DNA from: Firmicutes bacterium UBA5493
GTDB lineage: Bacteria > Bacillota > Limnochordia > Darwinibacteriales > Darwinibacteriaceae
DNA: 31,168 bases
Assembly (NCBI GenBank): GCA_002424045.1
Contig: DIPH01000053.1
Coordinates: 1 to 31,168, forward strand
Direction: 5' to 3'
Part shown: positions 15,266 through 23,762 of the stretch, piece after piece
Layout: each line of letters begins with the position of its first letter
How positions within the stretch are numbered: position 1 is the first letter of the stretch
The notes under the pieces: model-generated
Databases searched by the model: none
What the model saw: only the letters and a program-made list of their open reading frames with translations
Told to the model about the DNA's origin: nothing
Program-made: the position numbers and the translations under genes

Positions 15266-16480
15266 ATGAAATACAAAATTATAACCAACAATCTATTTGA
15301 CGGACATAATTTCCATAAGAGGAGTCTCGAAATTACCATCAATGGCAATAAAGTTGAAAAAATTCAGCCATACCATGAAACTGGGAATAACGATAAAGCT
15401 CAAATTATTGACGCCAGAGGCGATACTGTACTACCAGGTCTAATAGATACTCATGTGCACGTTACGATGAACCCAGACGATGTTGGTCGATGGGATGATT
15501 GGATCAAGGAAGAAAGAAAAGAGATATTGATCTTAAAAGGAATGGCAAATGCGTTGTCGTTGATCAATAGTGGCGTCACGACTGTTTTGGAATGTGGTGC
15601 CTGTTCCGATACTGGATTTATACTTCGCGAAGCGATTAATCGAGGAATAGTGAAAGGTCCTAGAATGCTTATCAGTGGGAACCCAATAACAATTACGGGA
15701 GGCCACTGCCATTATATGGGCATAGAAGCGGACAATGAAGATGAAATACGAAAGGCCGTTCGACACCTTAACAAACAAGAAGTGGACTTCATCAAATTCA
15801 TGCCAACAGGAGGAAGCCTCACCCCACAAAGCAATAGGCGGGGCGTTCAGTATAGTCTAAGCGAGGTAGAGGTCTTGGTTGAAGAAGCCAAGAGGTGTCA
15901 GAAAAAGGTGGTAGCTCACGCCCTAGGAACAGAAGGGATCGTAAATAGCGTAAAGGCAGGGGTAGACTCGATCGAGCACTGCGCTTGGTTAGCACCTGAA
16001 GATGGGTATCTATTTATAGAGGCGGTTGCAGAAGAAATCGCAGATAAGGGGATCTTTGTGACGCCAACATTGCCGTCGGCATTTCGTTATACGGCCCGAA
16101 TGGCCCAAGCTGGCTTTGAAGAAAGAATCAACAATTACAAGACCATGCATAGTCTAGGGGTGAAATTCTTAGCAGGCACCGACGCTGGTGTCCCAGAGGT
16201 TGGTTTTGAGGATTTAGCGTATTCAGTCCAGTTGCTACATGAAGAAATTGGTTTATCGATTGAAGAAGCGATTGAAACAGCTACGTCAAATGCTGCCAAA
16301 GCTATTGGCAAAGAGGAAGAATTGGGGACCGTTGAAGTTGGAAAGCTTGCAGATCTTATCATAGTAAAAGGAGATCTCTCCTCAGATGTCAATTGTTTGA
16401 AACAAGTCAAATATGTCATCAAAGACGGAGAACGAGTCGTAGAGAAGGGACGAGACGCATATGAAAACCAATTACATTGA
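15266..16480 (+). CDS. Amidohydrolase-superfamily metal hydrolase (prolidase/imidazolonepropionase-like)
   Basis: 404 residues. Binuclear-metal ligands are all present: H63 and H65 (DTHVHV), K177 (DFIKFMPTGG), H218 (VVAHALG), H238 (SIEHCAW) and D306 (LAGTDAG). The pattern fits the prolidase/carboxypeptidase-like branch (Xaa-Pro dipeptidase, Sgx9260-type), which hydrolyses amide bonds of dipeptides or N-acyl amino acids. ATG 15266 with GGAGGAG is preferred over an upstream in-frame start inside the hairpin. It overlaps the next gene by 20 bp. Placed between the peptide-binding protein and a threonine-aldolase-type enzyme, it probably cleaves the imported conjugate. Confidence 0.88.
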   Translation: MKYKIITNNLFDGHNFHKRSLEITINGNKVEKIQPYHETGNNDKAQIIDARGDTVLPGLIDTHVHVTMNPDDVGRWDDWIKEERKEILILKGMANALSLINSGVTTVLECGACSDTGFILREAINRGIVKGPRMLISGNPITITGGHCHYMGIEADNEDEIRKAVRHLNKQEVDFIKFMPTGGSLTPQSNRRGVQYSLSEVEVLVEEAKRCQKKVVAHALGTEGIVNSVKAGVDSIEHCAWLAPEDGYLFIEAVAEEIADKGIFVTPTLPSAFRYTARMAQAGFEERINNYKTMHSLGVKFLAGTDAGVPEVGFEDLAYSVQLLHEEIGLSIEEAIETATSNAAKAIGKEEELGTVEVGKLADLIIVKGDLSSDVNCLKQVKYVIKDGERVVEKGRDAYENQLH

Positions 16481-17507
16481 TCTAAGAAGTGATACATGTA
16501 GCCTACCAACAGAAGAAATGCTTGAGGCCATGAGACGAGCTGAGGTAGGAAATGCCGGATTTGGTGAGGATCCGACAGTGAACAAGTTAGAAGAGTTGGC
16601 CGCTGACAAGATGGGTAAGGAAGCAGCAATGTTTGTCCCTAGTGGTACCATGGCTAACCAGGTCGCTTTGATGACACACACCAAAAAGGGTGACGAGGTT
16701 ATTTTTGAATCCGAAGCTCACATCTATATTAACGAGGTAGGTGGGTTTAGTGTTCTGGCTAACCTTACTCCCTGGTTAATAAAGGGAACCGGTGGAGCAA
16801 TGGATCCGGATGAAGTAGAAAAGGCAGTTAAAACCGGAGACAATATTACACAGCCGCCAACCTCATTGATCTGTCTTGAAAATACCCATAACCGGGTCGG
16901 AGGCAAAGTGATCTCAGTAGAAAACTTCCAGAAAATAAAAGAAGTTGCAGACAGGCATAATCTTAAGGTTCATGTGGATGGCGAAAGATTGTATGATGCT
17001 GCAGTGCATCTGAATGTTGATATCACGGAATTTACGAAACATGTCGACAGCGTGATGATCGGATTGTCCAAGAACCTTTGTGCTCCGATAGGGTCTATCC
17101 TGGCCGGTGATAAAGATTTCATTGCACGTGCAAGAAAGTACATGAAAATGCTGGGAGGAGTTATGCGTCAGGCAGGTTACATGGCCGCTCCCGGAATCAT
17201 CGCCCTAGAGAAAATGGTTGATAGACTAGCCGAAGACCACGAACATGCTCGAATATTGGCAGAAGGAATCGCCAATGTTGAGGGAATTCATTTGAATCCA
17301 GATGACGTAGAAACAAATATCGTTAAATTTGGCGTGCGTAAAGAAAAGTGGAATGCTCCCAAACTTGTTGCTGAACTCAAGAACAGAGGAGTTCTCTGTA
17401 ATAGTATAGATGACTATTACATTAGAATGGTTTTATACAGAGACATAACAAAGAAAGATGTTTTGACTACGGTACAGGACGTAAATGCGCTCTTAAGGGA
17501 GGAGTAA
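16461..17507 (+). CDS. Threonine-aldolase-family PLP enzyme (beta-eliminating lyase)
   Basis: 348 residues. Motifs: IDLRSDTCSLPTEEML at the N-terminus, FVPSGTMANQVALMTH, SEAHIYINEVGG (aromatic-stacking His), VHVDGERLYDAAVHL (PLP-ring Asp), and GLSKNLCAPIGS with the Schiff-base lysine K204. Low-specificity threonine aldolases split beta-hydroxy-alpha-amino acids into glycine and an aldehyde; relatives in this family also carry out beta-elimination. It overlaps the amidohydrolase by 20 bp and is followed after 3 bp by the permease gene, so all are co-translated. In this locus it may release glycine and a C2 aldehyde from a 4-hydroxythreonine-like amino acid (inference). Confidence 0.88.
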   Translation: MKTNYIDLRSDTCSLPTEEMLEAMRRAEVGNAGFGEDPTVNKLEELAADKMGKEAAMFVPSGTMANQVALMTHTKKGDEVIFESEAHIYINEVGGFSVLANLTPWLIKGTGGAMDPDEVEKAVKTGDNITQPPTSLICLENTHNRVGGKVISVENFQKIKEVADRHNLKVHVDGERLYDAAVHLNVDITEFTKHVDSVMIGLSKNLCAPIGSILAGDKDFIARARKYMKMLGGVMRQAGYMAAPGIIALEKMVDRLAEDHEHARILAEGIANVEGIHLNPDDVETNIVKFGVRKEKWNAPKLVAELKNRGVLCNSIDDYYIRMVLYRDITKKDVLTTVQDVNALLREE

Positions 17508-17510
17508 GAG

Positions 17511-18455
17511 ATGCTTCGCTATACACTGTCGAGAATGCTAGGTCTTATACCAACGCTAATTCTCGTTGCTTTAATTTCCTTTTTCCTCATTCACTTAACG
17601 CCGGGTGATCCAGCTGCAGTGATGCTCGGCGTCGAGGCGACACCAGAAAGAGTTGCTAATTTGCGAGCCGATATGGGTCTCGATCAGCCATTAACAGTAC
17701 AATTTAAAGATTGGGTATCTAGTGCACTGCAAGGGGATTTGGGCAACTCTTTTTTTCTTGGTCGTCCTGTTGCTGAGGCTCTTGTGGAAAGGCTTCCAGC
17801 TACTTTCAGCCTGGCTGTTGCAGCCTTGTTGGTTGCCGTAATAATAGGTGTGCCGGCAGGAATAATTGCCGCCGCAAGACAAAACTCTGTGTTTGATGGC
17901 TCTGTTATGGTCATTGCCCTGCTTGGAATATCAGTACCCAGCTTCTGGTTGGGATTACTATTGATATTAATCTTTAGTGTAGGGCTGGGGTGGTTCCCTA
18001 CTGGCGGCTATGTGCCGATTAGCGAAGGTTTTGTTCAGCATGTAAAGTATCTGGTCTTACCAGCCGTCTCATTGGGTTTTATGCAGGCTGCCTTAATTGC
18101 CAGAATGACAAGGGCCAGCATGCTGGAGGTTATCAGGAAGGACTATATAACAACTGCACGATCAAAAGGCCAAAGTGAGTTTGTAGTCGTTACGAAGCAT
18201 GCATTAAAGAATATAGCGATATCCGTTTTGACTGTTGTGGGAATGGCCTTTGGTATTCTGCTGGGCGGAGCCGTAATTGTGGAAACTGTATTTGCCTATC
18301 CAGGAGTTGGGAGATTGGTCGTACAGGCAGTAACCAGAAGGGATTACCCATTAATACAGGGTGCATTATTAATGATCGCCAGTATATATGTGATAGTGAA
18401 TCTTGTAGTAGATTTGCTATATCCACTTTTCGATCCCAGGATTAAGTATGAATAG
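17511..18455 (+). CDS. dppB: Peptide-type ABC importer permease, DppB
   Basis: 314 residues with the classic start LSRMLGLIPTLILVALISFF and LIHLTPGDPA, six transmembrane segments, and the cytoplasmic EAA-like loop ASMLEVIRKDYITTARSKG near residue 205. The C-terminus is YPLFDPRIKYE. GGAGGAG lies six bases ahead of ATG. Three bases follow the threonine-aldolase stop. It forms the channel with DppC. Confidence 0.94.
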   Translation: MLRYTLSRMLGLIPTLILVALISFFLIHLTPGDPAAVMLGVEATPERVANLRADMGLDQPLTVQFKDWVSSALQGDLGNSFFLGRPVAEALVERLPATFSLAVAALLVAVIIGVPAGIIAAARQNSVFDGSVMVIALLGISVPSFWLGLLLILIFSVGLGWFPTGGYVPISEGFVQHVKYLVLPAVSLGFMQAALIARMTRASMLEVIRKDYITTARSKGQSEFVVVTKHALKNIAISVLTVVGMAFGILLGGAVIVETVFAYPGVGRLVVQAVTRRDYPLIQGALLMIASIYVIVNLVVDLLYPLFDPRIKYE

Positions 18456-18467
18456 AGGTGTCTACAG

Positions 18468-19322
18468 ATGAAGTCTCAAAAATCCAAACTAGGTGAAAAC
18501 AAGAAGTGGCAACGCCTCAAAAGAAACAAAATGGCAATTGCAGGATTGTTGATTATCTGTGCCATCTTGTTGATAGCCATCTTAGCGCCATATATTTCGC
18601 CTTATGATCCCTTGGTGCTTAATATTAGGAGCAGATTTCAATCTCCAAATTCTGAATTCCTGTTTGGAACGGACAATTATGGGCGTGATCTTTTTAGCAG
18701 AGTGTTGTACGGAGCCCGAGTTTCACTGAAGGTCGGCGTTATCGTGGTCTTCATCACATCAGCTTTGGGCACTTTCTTCGGCCTAATAGCAGGTTATTTT
18801 AGAAAATTGGATTATGTAATTATGAGGGTGATGGATGCTTTTATGTCCTTTCCTACGATACTATTGGGGATCTCTATTGTGGCGATCTTGTCACCTTCAG
18901 AGATGAATGCAGCGATTGCCTTAAGTGTCGTTTATACACCAAGAACGACCCGGATAGTCAGAAGTGCTGTACTTGAAATTAAGGGTTCTGAGTTTGTGAG
19001 GGCAGCTAAATCCCTTGGGGCAAGTGACTTCCGAATCATTCTAAAGCATATTTTGCCCAACTGTTTGACGCCGTTAATCGTTCAAAGCACATTTGTCTTT
19101 GCTTACGCAGTTCTTGCTGAAGCTTCCTTAAGTTTCGTGGGAGCTGGGCCACCTCCTCCTGCACCTAGCTGGGGTAATATTCTCAGTGAGGGGAGACAGT
19201 ATATTAGAACGGCGCCCTGGATTACTATTTTCCCAGGTATATTCATTGCCCTTACTGTGTTAGGTTTGAATTTAACCGGTGACGGTTTGCGAGATGCACT
19301 CGATCCCAAAATGAAAAAATAA
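18468..19322 (+). CDS. dppC: Peptide-type ABC importer permease, DppC
   Basis: 284 residues. Family features: APYISPYDPLVLNIRSRFQS, FLFGTDNYGRDLFSRVLYGA, the loop GSEFVRAAKSLGASDFRII, and the C-terminus GDGLRDALDPKMKK. The ribosome binding site is weak (AGGTG). It partners DppB; 12 bp separate them. Confidence 0.94.
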   Translation: MKSQKSKLGENKKWQRLKRNKMAIAGLLIICAILLIAILAPYISPYDPLVLNIRSRFQSPNSEFLFGTDNYGRDLFSRVLYGARVSLKVGVIVVFITSALGTFFGLIAGYFRKLDYVIMRVMDAFMSFPTILLGISIVAILSPSEMNAAIALSVVYTPRTTRIVRSAVLEIKGSEFVRAAKSLGASDFRIILKHILPNCLTPLIVQSTFVFAYAVLAEASLSFVGAGPPPPAPSWGNILSEGRQYIRTAPWITIFPGIFIALTVLGLNLTGDGLRDALDPKMKK

Positions 19323-19446
19323 CCTGGATGATGTCTTCATTGGGCGATCGCCGTAATTTCCATTACGCCAAGTAGAAAGTAGGATGTCAGCCGGAAAGTA
19401 GTTTTCTTGAGTCAGGAGCGATATTAAGAGATGGTAGGTGAGAATA

Positions 19447-20448
19447 TTGGATGAGAGGGAAAAACTACTAGAAATTCGTAATCTAAAGACATATTTTTAC
19501 ACTGAAGAAGGAGTATTAAAAGCAGTAGACGGTGTTGATCTACTTCTGCATTCTGGTGAAACTTTGGGACTTGTAGGAGAATCGGGTTGCGGCAAGAGTG
19601 TGACATCCATGTCTATTATGCGTTTACTACCTTCTCCTCCAGGAAAAATCGTTGACGGTAAGATACTTTTTAAGGGGCGGGATTTGGCACAACTCAGTCA
19701 GAAAGAAATGCGCAAACTTAGGGGCAATGATATTTCTATGATTTTTCAAGAGCCCATGACATCTCTGAATCCTGTATTTACTATTGGTAATCAAATATCT
19801 GAAGCCATTTTGCTTCATAAGGATGTTACTAAACGGGAGGCAAGAAGACAGTCAATTGAAATGTTAAAAAAAGTGGGGATACCATCACCAGAGAAAAGGA
19901 TAGACGATTATCCTCATCAACTAAGTGGAGGTATGCGTCAAAGAGCAATGATTGCTTTGGCTCTTTCCTGTGATCCGCAGCTCTTAATTGCTGATGAACC
20001 AACTACAGCTCTTGATGTGACCATTCAAGCTCAAATTCTTGAACTCATGAACGATTTAAAGAAATCGTACAACATGTCTATTATGTTGATAACCCATGAT
20101 CTTGGGGTTGTTGCTGAAACTTGCGATACAGTGGCCGTCATGTATGCTGGCAAAATAGTTGAATATACCGATGCAAAAGGCCTTTTCGGTAATCCAAGCC
20201 ATCCATATACTTGGGGGTTAATGAATTCTATTCCTCGATTGGACCAGAATATCGAGAAACTACATACTATTGCCGGGGTCGTTCCTAATCCTTTGGATTT
20301 TCCTGAAGGATGCAAATATAATACCAGATGTCCTATCGCAGATGACAAATGTCTCCAACAAGAAGCTGAGCTTCAAGAGATACGCAAAGGGCATAAGGTT
20401 AGGTGCTGGCATTACGAGCGACTTGAGCAATTGAAAAAAGTCCATTAG
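19447..20448 (+). CDS. dppD: Peptide-type ABC importer ATPase, DppD
   Basis: About 333 residues. Walker A GESGCGKS (44-51), Q-loop MIFQEPMTSLNP, signature LSGGMRQR (from 159), Walker B LLIADEPTTALD, switch His in LITHDLGVVAE, and a C-terminal oligopeptide-transport extension with the Cys-rich CKYNTRCPIADDKC loop. TTG 19447 is preferred because AGGTGAG stands just ahead; the upstream GTG 19438 overlaps that site. The 124-bp gap before it holds no clear promoter. Confidence 0.93.
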   Translation: MDEREKLLEIRNLKTYFYTEEGVLKAVDGVDLLLHSGETLGLVGESGCGKSVTSMSIMRLLPSPPGKIVDGKILFKGRDLAQLSQKEMRKLRGNDISMIFQEPMTSLNPVFTIGNQISEAILLHKDVTKREARRQSIEMLKKVGIPSPEKRIDDYPHQLSGGMRQRAMIALALSCDPQLLIADEPTTALDVTIQAQILELMNDLKKSYNMSIMLITHDLGVVAETCDTVAVMYAGKIVEYTDAKGLFGNPSHPYTWGLMNSIPRLDQNIEKLHTIAGVVPNPLDFPEGCKYNTRCPIADDKCLQQEAELQEIRKGHKVRCWHYERLEQLKKVH

Positions 20449-20476
20449 ATAAGATTCATATCTGGAGGTGAGTAGT

Positions 20477-21460
20477 TTGGCAGTTGAATCAAACGCTCTG
20501 TTGCGTGTGAATAATCTGAAGAAATACTTCCCGATAAAGGCAGGGCTATTCAGGAAGACGGTAGCGCAAGTCAAGGCCGTTGATGACATAAGTTTCTATA
20601 TAAATGAGGGTGAAACACTCGGCCTTGTAGGTGAGTCGGGATGCGGAAAATCTACAACGGGAGCAACTATCCTACAATTGGAGAAAGCTACAGCAGGGGA
20701 AGTCATTTTTCAGGGCAAAGATGTACTCTCTTTTTCCAAAAAAGAGATTAGAGGGATGCGAAGGGATATGCAGATTATCTTCCAAGACCCTTATGCTTCC
20801 TTGAATCCCAGAATGACTGTGACTGAGATAGTTGGAGAACCGCTAGACATCCATAAGTTAGTTCGAAACAAACAAGAAAAAAAAGAAAGGGTAAAACAAC
20901 TGCTAGGTAGTGTCGGGTTGTCTACAGAGCACATGCATCGTTATCCCCATGAGTTTAGCGGAGGACAGAGACAAAGGATAGGGATAGCCAGAGCTCTAGC
21001 AGTAGAACCCAAACTAATAATCGCTGATGAACCTGTCTCTGCACTAGATGTCTCAATCCAGGCTCAAGTGATCAATCTCTTACAGGAATTGCAGCAGGAG
21101 TACGGTCTGACGTATCTCTTTATAGCGCATGACCTAAGTGTTGTTAAGCATATTAGCGACAGGGTTGCCGTCATGTACCTGGGTAAGATCGTTGAAATGA
21201 CTTCCAAAGTGGATATTTACGATAATCCTCTTCATCCATATACTCAATCACTTCTGTCGGCAATTCCGATACCCGATCCTACGATTAATAAGGAGCGGAT
21301 TGTTTTGGAAGGAGATGTGCCGAGCCCCATAAACCCACCATCTGGTTGTCGTTTCCACCCGCGTTGTCCACACGTCATGGAAATCTGCAGAGGAGAAGAC
21401 CCAGAGTTCAAAGTGTATGGCGATAATCACTATGTTGCCTGTCACTTCTTAGATCGTTAA
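20477..21460 (+). CDS. dppF: Peptide-type ABC importer ATPase, DppF
   Basis: About 327 residues. N-terminal NNLKKYFPIKAGLFRKTVAQ, typical of DppF; Walker A GESGCGKS (52-59), IIFQDPYASLNPRMTV, signature FSGGQRQR (from 160), Walker B LIIADEPVSALD, FIAHDLSVVKH, and the C-terminal CRFHPRCPHVMEIC loop. GGAGGTGA lies ahead of TTG 20477; the GTG at 20468 overlaps it. With DppD it forms the nucleotide-binding heterodimer, completing the importer. Confidence 0.93.
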   Translation: MAVESNALLRVNNLKKYFPIKAGLFRKTVAQVKAVDDISFYINEGETLGLVGESGCGKSTTGATILQLEKATAGEVIFQGKDVLSFSKKEIRGMRRDMQIIFQDPYASLNPRMTVTEIVGEPLDIHKLVRNKQEKKERVKQLLGSVGLSTEHMHRYPHEFSGGQRQRIGIARALAVEPKLIIADEPVSALDVSIQAQVINLLQELQQEYGLTYLFIAHDLSVVKHISDRVAVMYLGKIVEMTSKVDIYDNPLHPYTQSLLSAIPIPDPTINKERIVLEGDVPSPINPPSGCRFHPRCPHVMEICRGEDPEFKVYGDNHYVACHFLDR

Positions 21461-21487
21461 TGTCGCAGTAAATGGGAGGTGGAAACA

Positions 21488-22150
21488 TTGAATGTCAACG
21501 AAGCGATTGCAGGTTTACAGATTGTTGGCAGACAAATGATAGAAGATGATTTGGTCTGGGGGAATGCGGGTAATATTAGCATGCGCATTGGCCCGGAACG
21601 TTTTTTGATTACAGCGAGTGGTTCGTCCCTCGGTTCCCTTGAGAAAGACGATCTAATTGAGTGCTCTCTATCGGGAGAACCCGTTAATCTACACGGGAGA
21701 AAACCGTCCAAGGAAGTATCGATGCATGCGGCGGTCTATCGTAGACGTCCTGACGTGGGAACAGTGCTGCACGCCCATCCCTTCTATGGATTAATTATGG
21801 CATGCAGTAAAGACGATGTGCCCCGGAACTGGTTTGTAGAGAATATGTATTATCAAGAACGAGTTGCTCGGGTAAGCTATTTCCACCCCGGCTCTACGGC
21901 ATTGGCCACTGCAGTGGAAGAAAAAATCACCTTGGCTAATCTGCTCATTATGGAAAACCATGGCATTTTGGCATGTGATGTGAATTCGAAAGAAGCCTAT
22001 TTGGCACTCCATTCGCTAGAAATCGTGAGCAAAATGTATGTGACCAGCAACGCTGCGGGCATTTCCATCCCAGGATTATCTGAGGAATTAGTACGAGAGT
22101 TTCTGGAGGAATCAAACTACAAGCCAAGAAGGGAGTGGCCTAGTTCATGA
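21488..22150 (+). CDS. Class II aldolase/adducin-family protein, OtnC-like
   Basis: 220 residues. Metal and catalytic residues: H95 and H97 (LHAHP), H158 (ENHG), and E76 in SKEVSMHAAVY; GNAGNISMRIGPERFLIT is the substrate phosphate region. The family includes fuculose-phosphate aldolase, and OtnC, a 3-oxo-tetronate 4-phosphate decarboxylase that gives DHAP. Immediate overlap (ATGA) with a DUF1537 kinase is the typical otnC-otnK arrangement, which favours the OtnC role. TTG 21488 has GGGAGG at the right distance; GTG 21479 overlaps it. Confidence 0.85.
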   Translation: MNVNEAIAGLQIVGRQMIEDDLVWGNAGNISMRIGPERFLITASGSSLGSLEKDDLIECSLSGEPVNLHGRKPSKEVSMHAAVYRRRPDVGTVLHAHPFYGLIMACSKDDVPRNWFVENMYYQERVARVSYFHPGSTALATAVEEKITLANLLIMENHGILACDVNSKEAYLALHSLEIVSKMYVTSNAAGISIPGLSEELVREFLEESNYKPRREWPSS

Positions 22151-23424
22151 TTGGGGTAGTTGCAGATGACATTACAGGTGCAAATGACATAGGAGCAATG
22201 TTCACAATTGGTGGCTACACTGCAGACGTATACGGATATGATGACGATGTCGATTTTCGCTATGGTCGCCCTGATGTGATTATTCTAGACACCAACTCAC
22301 GACTTGACGCAGGCGATGAAGCCTACAAGAAAGTTCGTCACGCAGTACAGCGCTTGCAAGAGATAGGCTGTACGCTCTTTTTTAATAAAACTTGTTCCGT
22401 TTTTCGCGGCAATATTGGTCCAGAATTCGACGCTATGTTGGATCAACTTGAGCAGGATTTCGCCGTCGTTGTTGTTGGTTTTCCCAAAAATGGGCGCAAG
22501 ACAGTGAACGGCATACACTATGTACATGGCGTCCCACTAGCAGAATCGGAATTTCGAAATGACCCCATTCATCCTATGACAGAATCAAATTTGGTCAAGA
22601 TTTTATCAGCACAGACAACTAGAGGGGTAGGACTGATTGAACATACCATTTTAGAACAGGGCGTGCAGGCACTACGTAATCGGGCTGAGGAAATGCGAAA
22701 TGACTACGATTATGTAATTATAGATGTGGAAGATCAAGATTCCTTGCGTACAATTGCCAGAGCATTCAAAGATGAATACATCTTGTGCGGCAGTTCGGCG
22801 CTTGGCGAAGAGCTTCCGGGCGTTCTAAAGAGACTCAGGGATACGCAGGCTACGCTACCTGTTGCCAGCTATGATGGACAGGGCATTTTGTGTGTCGCCG
22901 GAAGCCTGATGCCACAGACGCGTGCCCAGGTAGAATATAGTGTAAAAGAGGGTCTTATTCCATATGAGTTAGATACCGTTTCGTTAATGGAAGCAGCCCA
23001 TAGACAAGACGTCTTAGCAGAGTTGAAACACGCTATCATAACTCATATGAACAGTGGGCGCGATGTAGTGTTGCATTCTAGCAATGATCCAGACGTTGTT
23101 GCCAAGACGAAAGAATTAGGAGCAAAACGTGGTCTCACAGATGCCCAGGTAGGAAGAGTAGTGTCGCAAAGCCTAACGCAAGTAGTGGTTGATTGCCTGC
23201 AAAAGACTGGACAAATTCGGTTTTTGACAGCTGGAGGCGAGACGTCGAATGCTATCTGCCAGGGATTGGGCATCACGGGGATGCGTGTCTGGAAGGAAAT
23301 CCAGCCGGGAGTGCCTTCTTGTTATTCGTTGGAACAAAAACCACGGTTGTTTGTCTTAAAGTCAGGTAGCTTTGGTAAACCCGATTTTTTCGTACGTGCT
23401 CTTGAACACATGAAGCAGGAGTAA
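22147..23424 (+). CDS. Four-carbon acid sugar kinase, DUF1537 family (first paralogue)
   Basis: 425 residues, usual length. N-terminal GVVADDITGANDIGAMF (substrate-side Asp pair 7-8), NKTCSVFRGNIGPEFDAML, and the nucleotide-binding C-terminal domain with LCVAGSLMPQTRAQVEY, FLTAGGETSNAICQGLG and VLKSGSFGKPDFF. DUF1537 proteins (OtnK, DtnK, LtnK types) phosphorylate C4 acid sugars at C4. The KTCSVFRGN variant of the usual K.DST.RG block may alter specificity. It is translationally coupled to the OtnC-like gene (ATGA overlap), so the two should act in sequence: kinase, then decarboxylating lyase. Confidence 0.88.
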   Translation: MIGVVADDITGANDIGAMFTIGGYTADVYGYDDDVDFRYGRPDVIILDTNSRLDAGDEAYKKVRHAVQRLQEIGCTLFFNKTCSVFRGNIGPEFDAMLDQLEQDFAVVVVGFPKNGRKTVNGIHYVHGVPLAESEFRNDPIHPMTESNLVKILSAQTTRGVGLIEHTILEQGVQALRNRAEEMRNDYDYVIIDVEDQDSLRTIARAFKDEYILCGSSALGEELPGVLKRLRDTQATLPVASYDGQGILCVAGSLMPQTRAQVEYSVKEGLIPYELDTVSLMEAAHRQDVLAELKHAIITHMNSGRDVVLHSSNDPDVVAKTKELGAKRGLTDAQVGRVVSQSLTQVVVDCLQKTGQIRFLTAGGETSNAICQGLGITGMRVWKEIQPGVPSCYSLEQKPRLFVLKSGSFGKPDFFVRALEHMKQE

Positions 23425-23762
23425 AACTTGCTTTCGTACCTAAATATAGCAAGAGAAGCTTGCCTGTAATGGGTAAAGAAAGACTTTGCATAAGAGACCT
23501 CCGCAATAGTAAGATAGTATTGTGTTTGTCCGAAATTTGAGAGTGTCTCTATACACAAAAATAGTTCATGGGATGATTCTGCAAATTAAAACACGTATTG
23601 GATCCTGAACTGTGATCGGCATGTCCGCCTAGCTCATTGTAGTTTCCTCTTGCCGTGCGTAATGCTGGGCTTTTGAGAGCATATTGCTAAGAAACGATGA
23701 TTCAGGTATAGAACGTGTGAAGATGCAAGTGGCAATCATTAGCTGCTATGGAGGGATATTTG
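23425..23762. promoter_or_regulatory. 338-bp gap with a possible internal promoter
   Basis: No gene seen. TTGTCC (23526-23531), an 18-bp spacer and TATACA (23550-23555) is a possible sigma-A promoter for the last three genes. A short CTTGCT/AGCAAG inverted repeat (23428-23454 region) follows the first kinase. No copy of the GTGGTCAGACCAC operator is present here. Confidence 0.35.

Noticed and set aside
23043..23558. Minus-strand open frames at the end of the first kinase gene
   Set aside because: Shadow of the kinase coding strand running into the gap; no start signal and no family.
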